Below, piece by piece: positions 38,379 through 47,107 of a stretch of 64,000 bases of DNA. The DNA is from Microbulbifer variabilis. Its GTDB lineage: Bacteria > Pseudomonadota > Gammaproteobacteria > Pseudomonadales > Cellvibrionaceae. Location: contig NZ_JAIVKI010000010.1 of NCBI RefSeq assembly GCF_020524905.1, positions 62,001 to 126,000 on the forward strand, given 5' to 3'. Position 1 is the first letter of the stretch; the number at the start of each line of letters is the position of its first letter. A program made the position numbers and the translations under genes. The notes beneath the pieces are model-generated. The model had not been told where the DNA came from and searched no databases. It saw only the letters and a list, made by a program, of their open reading frames with translations.

Positions 38379-39299
38379 CTACTGCCTTTCAGCCAGGGAG
38401 ACTAACTTTTGGGCTCGCTCCACCACTGGCAAATCCACCATACGTCCGTCCACCACCACTACCCCACTGGGATTTTCTTTAAAGGCCTGAACTATTTTTC
38501 GAGCTCTCTGTAGGGCTTCTTCTGTAGGGGTAAATCCTCGATGAATCGGGGCAATCTGACTTGGGTGTAAAGCAATTTTCCCACTAAAACCCAAAGCGGC
38601 AACACGTTGAACCTCATGTAATAATCCCGCAGTATCCTCTATATCCAGATGCGGACCATCAATCGCATCTATATTCGCGTTAGCCGCGGCTTGTAGAATA
38701 CGACCTCTGGCATAGAGCAAGGATTCCCAACCCATATCAGCCCCCATTTCAGCACTGAAGTCTGCGGAACCAAAAGCAACAGCCAGAACATTCTTAGAAC
38801 TGGCTATTTCCATACTATTTTGCAGACCTTTAGCCGTTTCAATTAGGGGTAATATACCAATTGACTGTTCAACTGATGCAGTCAAGTTGTTAAACCAGGC
38901 TATTTCCTCAGCAGATTCCACCTTGGGAAGCAAAACAATATCGGGCTTAGAGACCTGTTCCAGTAATAACAACATATCCCTGAGCCCCAACTCCGAGGTC
39001 AGCTGGTTAATTCGCAATGCTCGCAACACCGAAAGAGCGCCAGAAGGTGGAAAAAAATTCACGATATTCTGTCGCGCCGTTTCTTTTAGCTCTGGTGCTA
39101 CGGCATCCTCCAAATCCATACAAGCCATATCGGCGCCACTAGCAATAGCTTTTTGGAACCTATCAGGACGAGTTGCAGGCACAAATAAAATACTGCGACA
39201 AAGGAAGCTTTTCTTTAAGTGCATGGCAGTAATTTTCACGTAACGGGACTTTTCTTCCCTACTACTCCAGTATCCATGCATAGTAGCAGCCAGATACAA
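38379..39299 (-). CDS. HpcH/HpaI aldolase / CitE-like acyl-CoA lyase
   Basis: The open frame is 306 residues. The conserved part begins near SILFVPATRPDRFQKAIASG, so the start may be the ATG at 39224 (281 residues) or a GTG just upstream; no strong ribosome-binding site decides it. CitE-like enzymes cleave malyl-, citramalyl- or citryl-CoA with magnesium. Seen here: ACMDLEDAVAP (metal Asp/Glu), LLPKVESAEEI, GILPLIETAKGL with the active Glu, AVAFGSADFSAEMG and KIALHPSQIAPIHRGFTP. Fusion or pairing with MaoC hydratases suggests a citramalyl-CoA-type step. It is the first of three co-directional genes. Confidence 0.88.
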   Translation of the reverse strand: MYLAATMHGYWSSREEKSRYVKITAMHLKKSFLCRSILFVPATRPDRFQKAIASGADMACMDLEDAVAPELKETARQNIVNFFPPSGALSVLRALRINQLTSELGLRDMLLLLEQVSKPDIVLLPKVESAEEIAWFNNLTASVEQSIGILPLIETAKGLQNSMEIASSKNVLAVAFGSADFSAEMGADMGWESLLYARGRILQAAANANIDAIDGPHLDIEDTAGLLHEVQRVAALGFSGKIALHPSQIAPIHRGFTPTEEALQRARKIVQAFKENPSGVVVVDGRMVDLPVVERAQKLVSLAERQ

Positions 39300-40047
39300 C
39301 TTTAAATGAAACAGAGTGTTGGATTGGTGATGTTATTAGTGCCCCAAAGGCATTAAAAAATTTCAAAGGTTAATGTGCACTCAACTAAAGTGCACTTATT
39401 CGAATGACATTGCATTTATTCAGCTTAAGCTTTACCTATCACTGGTGAAAAAAATAGAAACGTCACTTTATACCGCTTAAAGAATGTAAGGGTAAATGTA
39501 TGGGTAGTTACTGTAGAACCATATCGTGCAGGCCCATCTTGCACAGTTCAACTGACCAATCCAGGTGCAGAAATTATTAAAGTGATAGATATTTCTATTG
39601 GGAGTGATGTCAACCGATGAATAAATCATAAATTTGTAGACTGCAAAGCTTGCATAAAAAACCTCGGTGCTTACCCACTCTATTGGATTAACCTCTTCAA
39701 AAATCACTAAAAATTGACTCTTGATCATTGTCGGGAGACTGCCTGCAGCGCGCTAATTTTACTGTTGAGCAAGCCTTAACCAATCCTTTTGCCACTGATA
39801 CCAGGCGGATTCGCTCTATGCCCAGAGAACGCGGGCGCGGGATCAAAATCTTGGCACCGAGAATACTGCAGTGAGGAGATGGCAAAAATCAGGCGGGCCC
39901 GCTTCAGGGCGCGGACGATTAGATTACCCAGTAAGAATTGGATTACTGTGCAACGTAAATAGAACAACTAACCCAACGGGAAGTTTTCTAAGAGCAAAGG
40001 TTTCGTTATCTGCGAGATTACAGAGACCCACAGAAAAAATACGCAAA
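39300..40047. other. intergenic region with possible gene remnant
   Basis: About 750 bases without an intact gene. Between 39739 and 39873 the plus strand reads, without stops, as a coding-like peptide (RANFTVEQALTNPFATDTRR, then SMPRERGRGIKILAPRILQ) ending in TGA, richer in GC than the flanks. It has no start or family resemblance and could be the tail of a decayed gene. The ORFs on the minus strand here are not supported. Confidence 0.4.
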
Positions 40048-40647
40048 CTACCCTTGTAGCTCAAACCCCTCTGCCAATAGCAACTCACTTAAGGATTGCC
40101 ATTGATCCTGTGGCAGAGAGATAGACATCGTGACCTTATTGGCATAATCCGCCTGCCCACAATTACCCTGGTGACGAGCCACTAAAAAGCGAAGACGCGA
40201 TTCCTGAGCAAAATCACAGCGTACGGACACTTCCTGCAATGGAACAAAAGTCTCCAGGCTCACTGCCTGTAAAGCGGCACCCACGGAGCCCCGGTAAGCA
40301 CGCATCAGGCCACCGACGCCCAATTTTGTTCCTCCAAAATAGCGAGTCACTATAGCGCCTACATTACCAACCCCCTGCTTAAGGAGTAATTCCAACATCG
40401 GACGCCCAGCACTACCTCCGGGTTCGCCATCATCATCGGCTTGCATCATATCGGGGTTGGCCGGATTGCCGATGACCAGCGCAGTGCAATAATGGCTGGC
40501 ATCCGGGTATTGTTTGCGAATCTGGCCGAGCTGATGTTGAAAAGCCGCCTTATCTGTTACCGGCCCAAGCCAACAAATAAAACGGCTTTTCTTCTCTTCG
40601 GTCTCACTGACAACGGGAGACGAGGGAATCTGATAGGTCACCGGCAA
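40048..40647 (-). CDS. yigZ: YigZ/IMPACT-family protein
   Basis: 199 residues. The N-terminal UPF0029/IMPACT domain is clear: EEKKSRFICWLGPVTDKAAF, ASHYCTALVIG, DDDGEPGGSAGRPML and VGAIVTRYFGGTKLGVGGL. The C-terminal ferredoxin-like DUF1949 domain follows (VSVRCDFAQESRLRFLVARH). Molecular role is unsettled; related proteins bind nucleic acid or influence translation. Its start overlaps the end of ccmG by 44 bases on the same strand, so it is probably co-transcribed with and coupled to the ccm operon. Confidence 0.9.
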   Translation of the reverse strand: MPVTYQIPSSPVVSETEEKKSRFICWLGPVTDKAAFQHQLGQIRKQYPDASHYCTALVIGNPANPDMMQADDDGEPGGSAGRPMLELLLKQGVGNVGAIVTRYFGGTKLGVGGLMRAYRGSVGAALQAVSLETFVPLQEVSVRCDFAQESRLRFLVARHQGNCGQADYANKVTMSISLPQDQWQSLSELLLAEGFELQG

Positions 40648-41188
40648 ATGCGTCCCAATGCTGGTTTTTCAATTTTTCAAACAGGGGCTGCAACTTGGTC
40701 TGCCACACTTTGTCATCCACCACACCGACATGTTTACAGCGTATGGTGCCGTCAGCATCAACCAGGAAGGTTTCCGGGGCACCAAATACACCCAAATCCA
40801 GTGCCAAGCGCCCATCCCTGTCGGCAACACTAAAGAGATAGGGGTTGTGAAATTTATCCAACCATTTTAATGCCGCCGAATCATCGTCTTTGAGATTCAC
40901 GCCAACAATTGGCACGCCCTGCTCTGACAGAGCATTTAGATAGGGATGCTCAACCCGGCAGGCCACACACCATGTGGCCCAAACATTGAGTAAATAAGGT
41001 CCCTTGGGCAGGTCGCCCTTTTGTATTACCTGCTTGTTATCGGCAACCTTCTCCAGTGAGAACTCCGGCACCGGTTTATTTAGCAGGGCCGAGGGCATTT
41101 CCTGAGGATTCAGAAATAGGCCGCGCCAGAACAACAGTGCCAGGGCGACAAAAATAATCAGGGGTAAAAAGAGTTTTAATCTCGACAT
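40604..41188 (-). CDS. ccmG: thiol:disulfide oxidoreductase CcmG (DsbE)
   Basis: 194 residues. CcmG keeps apocytochrome c Cys reduced. An N-terminal membrane anchor (LKLFLPLIIFVALALLFWRG) is followed by a thioredoxin-like periplasmic domain with KGPYLLNVWATWCVACRVEH (active CVAC), the CcmG-type acidic insert GVNLKDDDSAALKWL, and GAPETFLVDADGTIRCKHVG with the cis-Pro-like turn. It lies 16 bases after ccmF. Its electron donor is probably the DsbD-type system, which is not in this window. Confidence 0.94.
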   Translation of the reverse strand: MSRLKLFLPLIIFVALALLFWRGLFLNPQEMPSALLNKPVPEFSLEKVADNKQVIQKGDLPKGPYLLNVWATWCVACRVEHPYLNALSEQGVPIVGVNLKDDDSAALKWLDKFHNPYLFSVADRDGRLALDLGVFGAPETFLVDADGTIRCKHVGVVDDKVWQTKLQPLFEKLKNQHWDAFAGDLSDSLVSRCQ

Positions 41189-41204
41189 TTTTTCTTCCCG
41201 AAAT

Positions 41205-43190
41205 CTAGGCTGCAGCCAAATTGCCGCTGAGTGGCACCTGGCGCGTCGCCTTGGCTTTACGGTAACGTTTATCCGCTACGGCAATGCCACCACCAATGGC
41301 CATCAACAGGGCACCCAGCCAGATCCACACTACAAAGGCCTTGTACTGCAGGCGCACTGCCCAATCACCACTGGGATTGCTGCGGTCTAAAGGTTCACCC
41401 AGAGCCACGTAGATATCACGGAACAGGCCGGTTTCAATAGCCGCCTCGGTCATGGTATTTCCGCCAGAGAAATAGTTGCGTTTCTGCGGATGTAACTCGG
41501 CGACCGGCTCACCATCCTTACTAACGTGCAGAATCCCCTCGAAAGCACGATAGTTCGGCCCCTGTGCCAGGCGTACCCCACCGAAGTCAAAGTCATAGCC
41601 AGCCACCTGAACGCTATCGCCGGTGCCCATACGCAGGTCTTTTTCTACGCTATACACGGTAGTTAATACCACTCCCAACACCGTCACCGCCAAGCCTATG
41701 TGGGCGAGGTGCATACCGTAATAACTGGCACGTTGGCGTTTAAGACCGGCGAAAAAGGAATTGGCATTGCGGGTCTTTGCGGCAATATCCGCGAGACTCG
41801 CACAAAAGACCCAGGCGCCGATAAAGATACCGAGCACCGCACCCCAGTGATAGTGATCAAATGCCAGTGGCCAGACCAGTGCCACCACCAAGGCAGCCAA
41901 GAATGGCAAACGCCAAGCCCCGAGGAGCTTGTCCCAGCGACTGTCTTTCCAATTAGCCTGCACCCCCATACCCAGTAACAGGCAAAGCAGCACCATGAAT
42001 GGCACGAAAAACAGATTAAAGAAGGGGGCGCCAACGCTGATTTTACCAAGGTGTAAGGCATCCGCTACCAGCGGGTAGAGGGTACCAGTCAACACCACCG
42101 CCATAATCAGGATCAGCAGGATGTTGTTGCCAAGCAGGAAGGTCTCCAATGAGCGGAAAGAGAACACACTGCGGGCGCTAACCGTTGGCGCACGCAGGGC
42201 GAACAATAGTAAGGAACAACCAATTACCAATGCCAAGAATACCAAGATAAAACTGCCGCGCAGTGGGTCAGTAGCAAAGGCATGCACCGAAGTAATCACT
42301 CCAGAGCGCACCAGGAAAGTACCCAATAGGCTCAGGCTAAAGGCGAAAATCGCCAGCAAAATAGTCCAGCTCTTAAACAAGCCGCGCTTTTCCGTAACCG
42401 CCAGTGAGTGCATCAGCGCAGTACCCACCAGCCAGGGCATCAGCGAGGCATTTTCCACCGGGTCCCAAAACCACCAGCCGCCCCAGCCCAGCTCGTAATA
42501 CGCCCACCAGCTACCCAAGGCGATACCGAGGGTGAGAAATGCCCAAGCGACGGCGGTCCAGGGTCTGGCCCAGCGCGCCCAAACTGCATCCAATTGGCCA
42601 CCCAACAATGCGGCTATGGCAAAGGCAAAGGCGACAGAAAACCCCACATAACCCATATACAGCAGCGGTGGGTGAAAAATCATCCCCGGATCCTGCAGCA
42701 GCGGGTTCAGATCAGAACCCTCCATTGGCGGGAATGGCAAAGTTCGATCGAAAGGGTTGGAAGTCAGCAAAATAAACAGAAAGAAGCCAATCAACACCAT
42801 ACCCAGAACGGAGAGTACTCGAGCCAACAATTCCGGGGGCAACTGGCGACCAAACAGCGCCACTGTCGCGGCCCAGCCAGCCTGAATCAGCAGCCACAAT
42901 AGGATGGAACCCTCATGGCCACCCCATACCGCAGTGACTTTGTAGTAAACCGGCAGGATACTGTTGGAGTTTTGTGCAACGTAATTAACGGTGAAATCGC
43001 TCTGCACAAAAGCAATCGTCAGGCAGGCAAAGGCGATCAAAACAAAGGCAAAGATCCCCAGGGCGAGAGGCCTGGCAGCTTCCATCCATAAGGAGCGCGC
43101 ACTGTAACTGCCCGCCATCGGCAATATCGAAAGCGCAAAGGACAACAGCAGGCCGACAATCAGCGCAAAATAGCCCAACTCAGGGATCAT
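41205..43190 (-). CDS. ccmF: heme lyase subunit CcmF
   Basis: 661 residues with about fifteen membrane helices. CcmF, with CcmH and CcmI, attaches heme to apocytochrome c. The WWD domain WGGWWFWDPVENASLMPWL is intact, as are flanking His positions for heme (AVWGGHEGSILLW and MLAHIGLAVTVLG-like segments). The periplasmic loop between the last helices holds VQVAGYDFDFGGVRLAQGP. It overlaps ccmE by four bases (ATGA) and precedes ccmG closely, so it is translationally coupled. Length is typical for the family. Confidence 0.97.
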   Translation of the reverse strand: MIPELGYFALIVGLLLSFALSILPMAGSYSARSLWMEAARPLALGIFAFVLIAFACLTIAFVQSDFTVNYVAQNSNSILPVYYKVTAVWGGHEGSILLWLLIQAGWAATVALFGRQLPPELLARVLSVLGMVLIGFFLFILLTSNPFDRTLPFPPMEGSDLNPLLQDPGMIFHPPLLYMGYVGFSVAFAFAIAALLGGQLDAVWARWARPWTAVAWAFLTLGIALGSWWAYYELGWGGWWFWDPVENASLMPWLVGTALMHSLAVTEKRGLFKSWTILLAIFAFSLSLLGTFLVRSGVITSVHAFATDPLRGSFILVFLALVIGCSLLLFALRAPTVSARSVFSFRSLETFLLGNNILLILIMAVVLTGTLYPLVADALHLGKISVGAPFFNLFFVPFMVLLCLLLGMGVQANWKDSRWDKLLGAWRLPFLAALVVALVWPLAFDHYHWGAVLGIFIGAWVFCASLADIAAKTRNANSFFAGLKRQRASYYGMHLAHIGLAVTVLGVVLTTVYSVEKDLRMGTGDSVQVAGYDFDFGGVRLAQGPNYRAFEGILHVSKDGEPVAELHPQKRNYFSGGNTMTEAAIETGLFRDIYVALGEPLDRSNPSGDWAVRLQYKAFVVWIWLGALLMAIGGGIAVADKRYRKAKATRQVPLSGNLAAA

Positions 43191-43636
43191 ATTTTTGCTC
43201 CATCGGCACAGCTCTTATGAGACACCATACTGTCCGCAACTTCCGGCGGTGTATAGCTTTCATCGTGTTTGGCCAATACCTGATCGGCACGCAGAACGCC
43301 ACTGTGCATCAACTGCCCAGTAATAACCGCAGCCTCCCCTTCAGCAAACAAGTCCGGCAGGATCTTATCGAACACCACCGCCAGTTCCGCCTCGCCATCG
43401 GTGATAACAAACTGCACATCGAGACTGTCTTCCGAGCGCTGCACACTGCCTGGCACTACACAACCACCGGCACGAATGCGTTTCTCAAACGGTACTTCAC
43501 CAGCGGCAAAGGCGCTGGGAGCGTAAAAATAATCCATATTTTCTCGCATCGCATAGGTGACAAAACCCACTGCGGCACTGGACAGGGCGACCAGAACAAG
43601 TACCAGGATCAGACGTTGCTTGCGTACGGGATGCAT
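43187..43636 (-). CDS. ccmE: periplasmic heme chaperone CcmE
   Basis: 149 residues. An N-terminal anchor (RLILVLVLVALSSAAVGFVTYA) precedes the OB-fold heme-binding domain: FYAPSAFAAGEVPFEKRIRA, GGCVVPGSVQRS, FVITDGEAELAVVFDKILPDLFAEG and VLAKHDESYTPPEV. The His in AKHDE is the covalent heme site and the following Tyr is the axial ligand. It carries heme from CcmC to CcmF. It overlaps ccmF by four bases; ccmD lies 91 bases upstream. Confidence 0.96.
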   Translation of the reverse strand: MHPVRKQRLILVLVLVALSSAAVGFVTYAMRENMDYFYAPSAFAAGEVPFEKRIRAGGCVVPGSVQRSEDSLDVQFVITDGEAELAVVFDKILPDLFAEGEAAVITGQLMHSGVLRADQVLAKHDESYTPPEVADSMVSHKSCADGAKI

Positions 43637-43727
43637 TGTTTAGTGAACTCCATAAATTTTGATCTTATCTGCCCGGCCGCAATAGCCACCGGACGAAAAA
43701 TCCTATCGTTTACTGCAAGGCCCAAAT

Positions 43728-43952
43728 CTATGCAGGCTCTTCCATATCCGTTTGTTGTGTTTTGGCCCTGCGGCGGCGCTGCGCGATACGCTGCTGGTTA
43801 TGAAGTTCCCGTTGCAGGCGGCGTCGTGCCAAACTCGGGTAGAGAGCCAGTGCGGCGAGGGCTGCGAAAGTGGCAGCGAAGCAAACCCACACATAAATAC
43901 CGTGGCCATCCATCGCCAAAAACTCTGCAAAGTTGGCAAATTGAAACTGCAC
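43728..43952 (-). CDS. ccmD: heme exporter accessory protein CcmD
   Basis: 74 residues, single membrane helix (GIYVWVCFAATFAALAALAL) followed by a long basic cytoplasmic tail (LARRRLQRELHNQQRIAQRRRR). CcmD stabilises the CcmC-CcmE interaction and release of holo-CcmE. The match is by size, topology, the FAEFLAMDGHGIYVW motif and position between ccmC and ccmE. The start is one base after the ccmC stop. Confidence 0.9.
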   Translation of the reverse strand: MQFQFANFAEFLAMDGHGIYVWVCFAATFAALAALALYPSLARRRLQRELHNQQRIAQRRRRAKTQQTDMEEPA

Positions 43953-43953
43953 T

Positions 43954-44697
43954 TTACTTCTCCCCAGCCAATTCCTGTTGCACCCATTGCGTTTTCATCT
44001 CGCGGCGTAGTATCAGGGCGCGAGTATGCGTAAGCAGGGTCCAGGCATAGGTACAATAGAAACCGGAAATCATTACCAGCAGCGGGTAAAACATGCTGGG
44101 GTCGATACTACTGGACTCTGTCAGGCGGATTGTGGCCGGCTGATGCAAGGTAAACCACCAATCTACCGACTTGTAGATAATCGGAATATTCACCGTGCCC
44201 ACCAGGGCTAAGAGTGCACTGGCCTTATCTGCCACCTGCTCGCGGCTGACCGCGTGGGACAAGGCCATCACACCGATATATAGGAACAGCAGGATCAGCA
44301 TTGAGGTAATCCTGGCATCCCAAACCCAGTATGTACCCCAGGTCGGCTTACCCCAGACCGCGCCAGTAAAGAGGGATATAAAGGTGAGCACCGCGCCGAT
44401 TGGAGCCGCAGCACGCATCACCGCGAAGGAGAGTTTCATCTTCCAGATAAGGCCTATGGCGCCGCTGATCGCCATAATGTAGTAGCCAGCCAGTGCCAAA
44501 AAGGCCGCCGGTACATGGATAAAGATAATGCGGTAACTATTGCCTTGCTTGGCATCCTCGGGCGCAAACCCCAGGCCCCACACCGACCCCGTCACCAGCA
44601 AAATAACACTGGCCAGTGCCAGCCAGGGCAACCACCCACTGGTTTTTTGATAGAACCAACGCGGTGAACCCAAACGGTGAAACCATTGCCAAGCCAA
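43954..44697 (-). CDS. ccmC: heme export/handling protein CcmC
   Basis: 247 residues from a TTG at 44697. This start is chosen because GGAGG lies five bases upstream, it avoids a 116-base overlap with ccmB, and the protein then begins MAWQWFHRLGSPRWFYQKT as expected; the longer frame to 44826 adds 43 residues unlike the family. CcmC loads heme onto CcmE. Six membrane helices are seen. The WWD segment WGTYWVWDARITSMLILLFL is intact, flanked by candidate heme His in FIHVPAAF and MALSHAV. It forms part of the ccmABCDEFG group. Confidence 0.95.
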   Translation of the reverse strand: MAWQWFHRLGSPRWFYQKTSGWLPWLALASVILLVTGSVWGLGFAPEDAKQGNSYRIIFIHVPAAFLALAGYYIMAISGAIGLIWKMKLSFAVMRAAAPIGAVLTFISLFTGAVWGKPTWGTYWVWDARITSMLILLFLYIGVMALSHAVSREQVADKASALLALVGTVNIPIIYKSVDWWFTLHQPATIRLTESSSIDPSMFYPLLVMISGFYCTYAWTLLTHTRALILRREMKTQWVQQELAGEK

Positions 44698-44710
44698 GAA
44701 GACCTCCGAA

Positions 44711-45424
44711 TCAATTATCCAGGCTGATACGTATTGCCCCCGCAGCAGCCAGTGGTGCCAGTGCTGCGGCAGCGGCCAACAGAGCGGCCAGAATCGCCAG
44801 CTGCGCGCTATAGGCATAGCCATCAATTGCCGCCTGCACCGCGCCGGTGCCGAAGATTAGCACGGGCACATACAGTGGCATAACAATTAGCGCCAGCAAC
44901 AGTCCCGGGCGACGCAGGGCCACTGTGAGCGCCGCGCCTATGGCGCCAATCAGGCTGAGGCTCGCAGTCCCCAGAAACAGCGACACAAATAGGCACAAAT
45001 ACCCCTCAGTGGGCAAATTCAACATCAACGCCAGTAGCGGAGATAAAAGAGCCAGCGGTAAGCCTGTTGCAATCCAGTGCACCAGAGATTTTGCCAATAC
45101 GGCGAAATACAGGGGCTGGGGCAACAGGGCCAACTGCTCCAAAGTGCCATCTTCAAAATCCCCGCGGAACAAGCTTTCTTGGGATAGCATGGTGGCAAGT
45201 AGCGCCATTACCCAGATCATACCTGGCGCCATTTTCGCCAACAGTTCGGGCTCTGGTCCCACACCTAAAGGCAAAAGAGCGAGGACCGTTACAAAAAATA
45301 ATAGTGGGTTGGCAATATCTGCTCGCTTGCGCAATGCGAGGAGCATTTCAATCTTAAAAAGCGCCGCGAAACCAGGAGTTTCGCGAGCTCCAACAGCTTG
45401 TACTTGGACATCAGTTAAAGACAT
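44711..45424 (-). CDS. ccmB: heme exporter membrane protein CcmB
   Basis: 237 residues with six membrane helices. With CcmA and CcmC it forms the ABC-type complex that drives release of holo-CcmE. The CcmB pattern is present: FKIEMLLALRKRADIANPLL, MALLATMLSQESLFRGDFED, GTLEQLALLPQPLYFAVLAK, LPLALLSPLLALMLNL and LGTASLSLIGAIGAALTVAL. It overlaps ccmA by 14 bases. The N-terminus is 15-20 residues longer than in E. coli, so a later start is possible. Confidence 0.95.
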   Translation of the reverse strand: MSLTDVQVQAVGARETPGFAALFKIEMLLALRKRADIANPLLFFVTVLALLPLGVGPEPELLAKMAPGMIWVMALLATMLSQESLFRGDFEDGTLEQLALLPQPLYFAVLAKSLVHWIATGLPLALLSPLLALMLNLPTEGYLCLFVSLFLGTASLSLIGAIGAALTVALRRPGLLLALIVMPLYVPVLIFGTGAVQAAIDGYAYSAQLAILAALLAAAAALAPLAAAGAIRISLDN

Positions 45425-46085
45425 GCTCTCCCCCCATATCGCTAAAAGATTCCTCGACCAGAAAGTCAGACAGGTCGACGAAATTCAGCCCTGGCAGATT
45501 CAAAGGTTGGTGGGAGGTCAAAAGGAGGGATCCACCGTTCTCAAGGTGGTTAGCCATTTGTTTTTCCAATGCCGCAACACCGGCGACATCCAAAGCGGTC
45601 AGGGGCTCATCGAGAATCCACAAACAGGGCGACTGGGGAAGAAATAGTCGCGCCAGCGCCACACGACGGTTCTGGCCCGCCGATAAGCTGTTGCACAGGG
45701 ATCCCTCAAATCCGAAAAGATCTAGCCTATCCAGAGCCTCCATCGCAGAGGCCTCTGTAGCCCCATACCAAGTAAGGTTCTCCAGAGGAGTAAGGCCTCC
45801 CCGTACCCCGCCGCGATGACCGACGTACAACAGAGATTCGCGCATAGAACGCAAACCTCTAGGGAAGGGTTTATCGCGCCAGAGGATCTCTCCACTGAAG
45901 TCACTGGTACTGCCAATCAAAGTGCGCAGCAGTGTGGTCTTGCCCGCACCATTGCTTCCTTTTATCTGAATTGCCCCGCCGGCATTCAGTGAGAAATCAA
46001 GGCCCTCAAACAAGCGCCGGCCATCTCGCTCACAGGCGAGGTCGCGCACTTGCAATACAACTGGGGACTTGGTAGTCACAGACAT
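45411..46085 (-). CDS. ccmA: heme exporter ATPase CcmA
   Basis: 224 residues. The ABC ATPase energises CcmABCD. Walker A is GSNGAGKTTLLRTLIG, the signature is NSLSAGQNRRVALARLFL, Walker B ends in CLWILDEPLTALD, and the H-loop is LLLTSHQPL. It is the first gene of ccmABCDEFG-yigZ. The operon promoter is expected in 46086-46399; no clear -35/-10 pair was identified. Confidence 0.96.
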   Translation of the reverse strand: MSVTTKSPVVLQVRDLACERDGRRLFEGLDFSLNAGGAIQIKGSNGAGKTTLLRTLIGSTSDFSGEILWRDKPFPRGLRSMRESLLYVGHRGGVRGGLTPLENLTWYGATEASAMEALDRLDLFGFEGSLCNSLSAGQNRRVALARLFLPQSPCLWILDEPLTALDVAGVAALEKQMANHLENGGSLLLTSHQPLNLPGLNFVDLSDFLVEESFSDMGGEHVFN

Positions 46086-46399
46086 TGCTTGGATAAAACC
46101 ACTCTGACGAAAATCTGAACGGCATTATACCGGCACTTGTGCTAATTGCATGATATTCAACACCCCCGATCTCTTCTAAATTGATCTCAAACAAGAATTT
46201 TCGGGAATTCAGCGGGTTTTTGTACGCCAGTATTGGCCCCATGCCCAAGCTCTGATATTTTCCTGAGGGTCGTGAGTTGGTACCCAGTTCCTAACCCCGT
46301 ATGGATTCGGGGAAACTCTGTAGTCGACATCAACAGAAACCTTTGATGTAACTCGGTGTTGAATGCAAACACCTTACCTGCCTGTAAGGACGCACAATA
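46086..46399. other. divergent promoter region between ccmA and the 2OG-oxygenase gene
   Basis: About 310 bases holding the start regions of two divergent genes. No additional gene is supported. No clear operator or terminator was found. Confidence 0.5.
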
Positions 46400-47107
46400 A
46401 TGACTAGCCTTGCTGTGGACGCCCGTCGCTGGCTCGATACCAGCGCCATGAGCCGTGAAGATACCCTGATCAATCGCCAACCCTTCCCATTTTTTGTTGC
46501 CCGCGACGTTTTAACCACAGAGATGATGCCCTCATTTCTGAAGGACTTTCCCCAGCTTAAAGGAGCCGGCTACCTACCCTATGAAAAGCACGAGTGTGGC
46601 GATTCCATCAATACCCTGATTGAAGAGTTTACCCATCCAGAATTCGCCGATGCCATTGGGAAGAACCTGGGTATAGAAAAACTCTCCCAATACCCAACTT
46701 ATGTCTCCATCAGCCGCTCCTTGAAAAAACGTCACGGCAGAATTCATACCGACGGAAAATCGAAAATAGCCACTGCCCTGCTCTACCTCAATCCAGAGTG
46801 GACGCTTGATGGCAATGGCTGCCTGCGTTTTCTAAAGCGCATTGATGACTTTGAAGATACCGTCGCTCCAGAAATTCCCCCTTCCTATGGAACACTCGCC
46901 GCCTTTAAGCGTGCGGATAACTCCTTCCATGGGCACCTACCCTTTGAAGGCCAGCGCCTGGTTATCCAGGTTGCCTGGCTAGTAAGCACTGCCGACAAGG
47001 AACGCAAGGCTAAACGAGGAAAGTTTTCTTACAAGCTAAAGCAATTGATGAGCTGGATTGGCGGTAAAAAGAAAGAAGATAAGGAAGATACCATCACGCA
47101 AATGTGA
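46400..47107 (+). CDS. 2-oxoglutarate/Fe(II)-dependent dioxygenase (prolyl-4-hydroxylase type)
   Basis: 235 residues. The double-stranded beta-helix of the 2OG-Fe(II) superfamily is indicated by the iron triad His116 and Asp118 in GRIHTDGKSK and His177 in NSFHGHLPFEGQ, with Arg186 as the 2-oxoglutarate anchor (GQRLVIQVAWL). The core begins near INRQPFPFFVARDVL. Such enzymes hydroxylate protein or small-molecule substrates; the substrate is not visible. A Lys-rich C-terminus (FSYKLKQLMSWIGGKKKEDK) is not part of the fold and may bind nucleic acid or membrane. It stands alone. A hairpin (47165-47187) lies downstream without a T-run. Confidence 0.85.
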   Translation: MTSLAVDARRWLDTSAMSREDTLINRQPFPFFVARDVLTTEMMPSFLKDFPQLKGAGYLPYEKHECGDSINTLIEEFTHPEFADAIGKNLGIEKLSQYPTYVSISRSLKKRHGRIHTDGKSKIATALLYLNPEWTLDGNGCLRFLKRIDDFEDTVAPEIPPSYGTLAAFKRADNSFHGHLPFEGQRLVIQVAWLVSTADKERKAKRGKFSYKLKQLMSWIGGKKKEDKEDTITQM

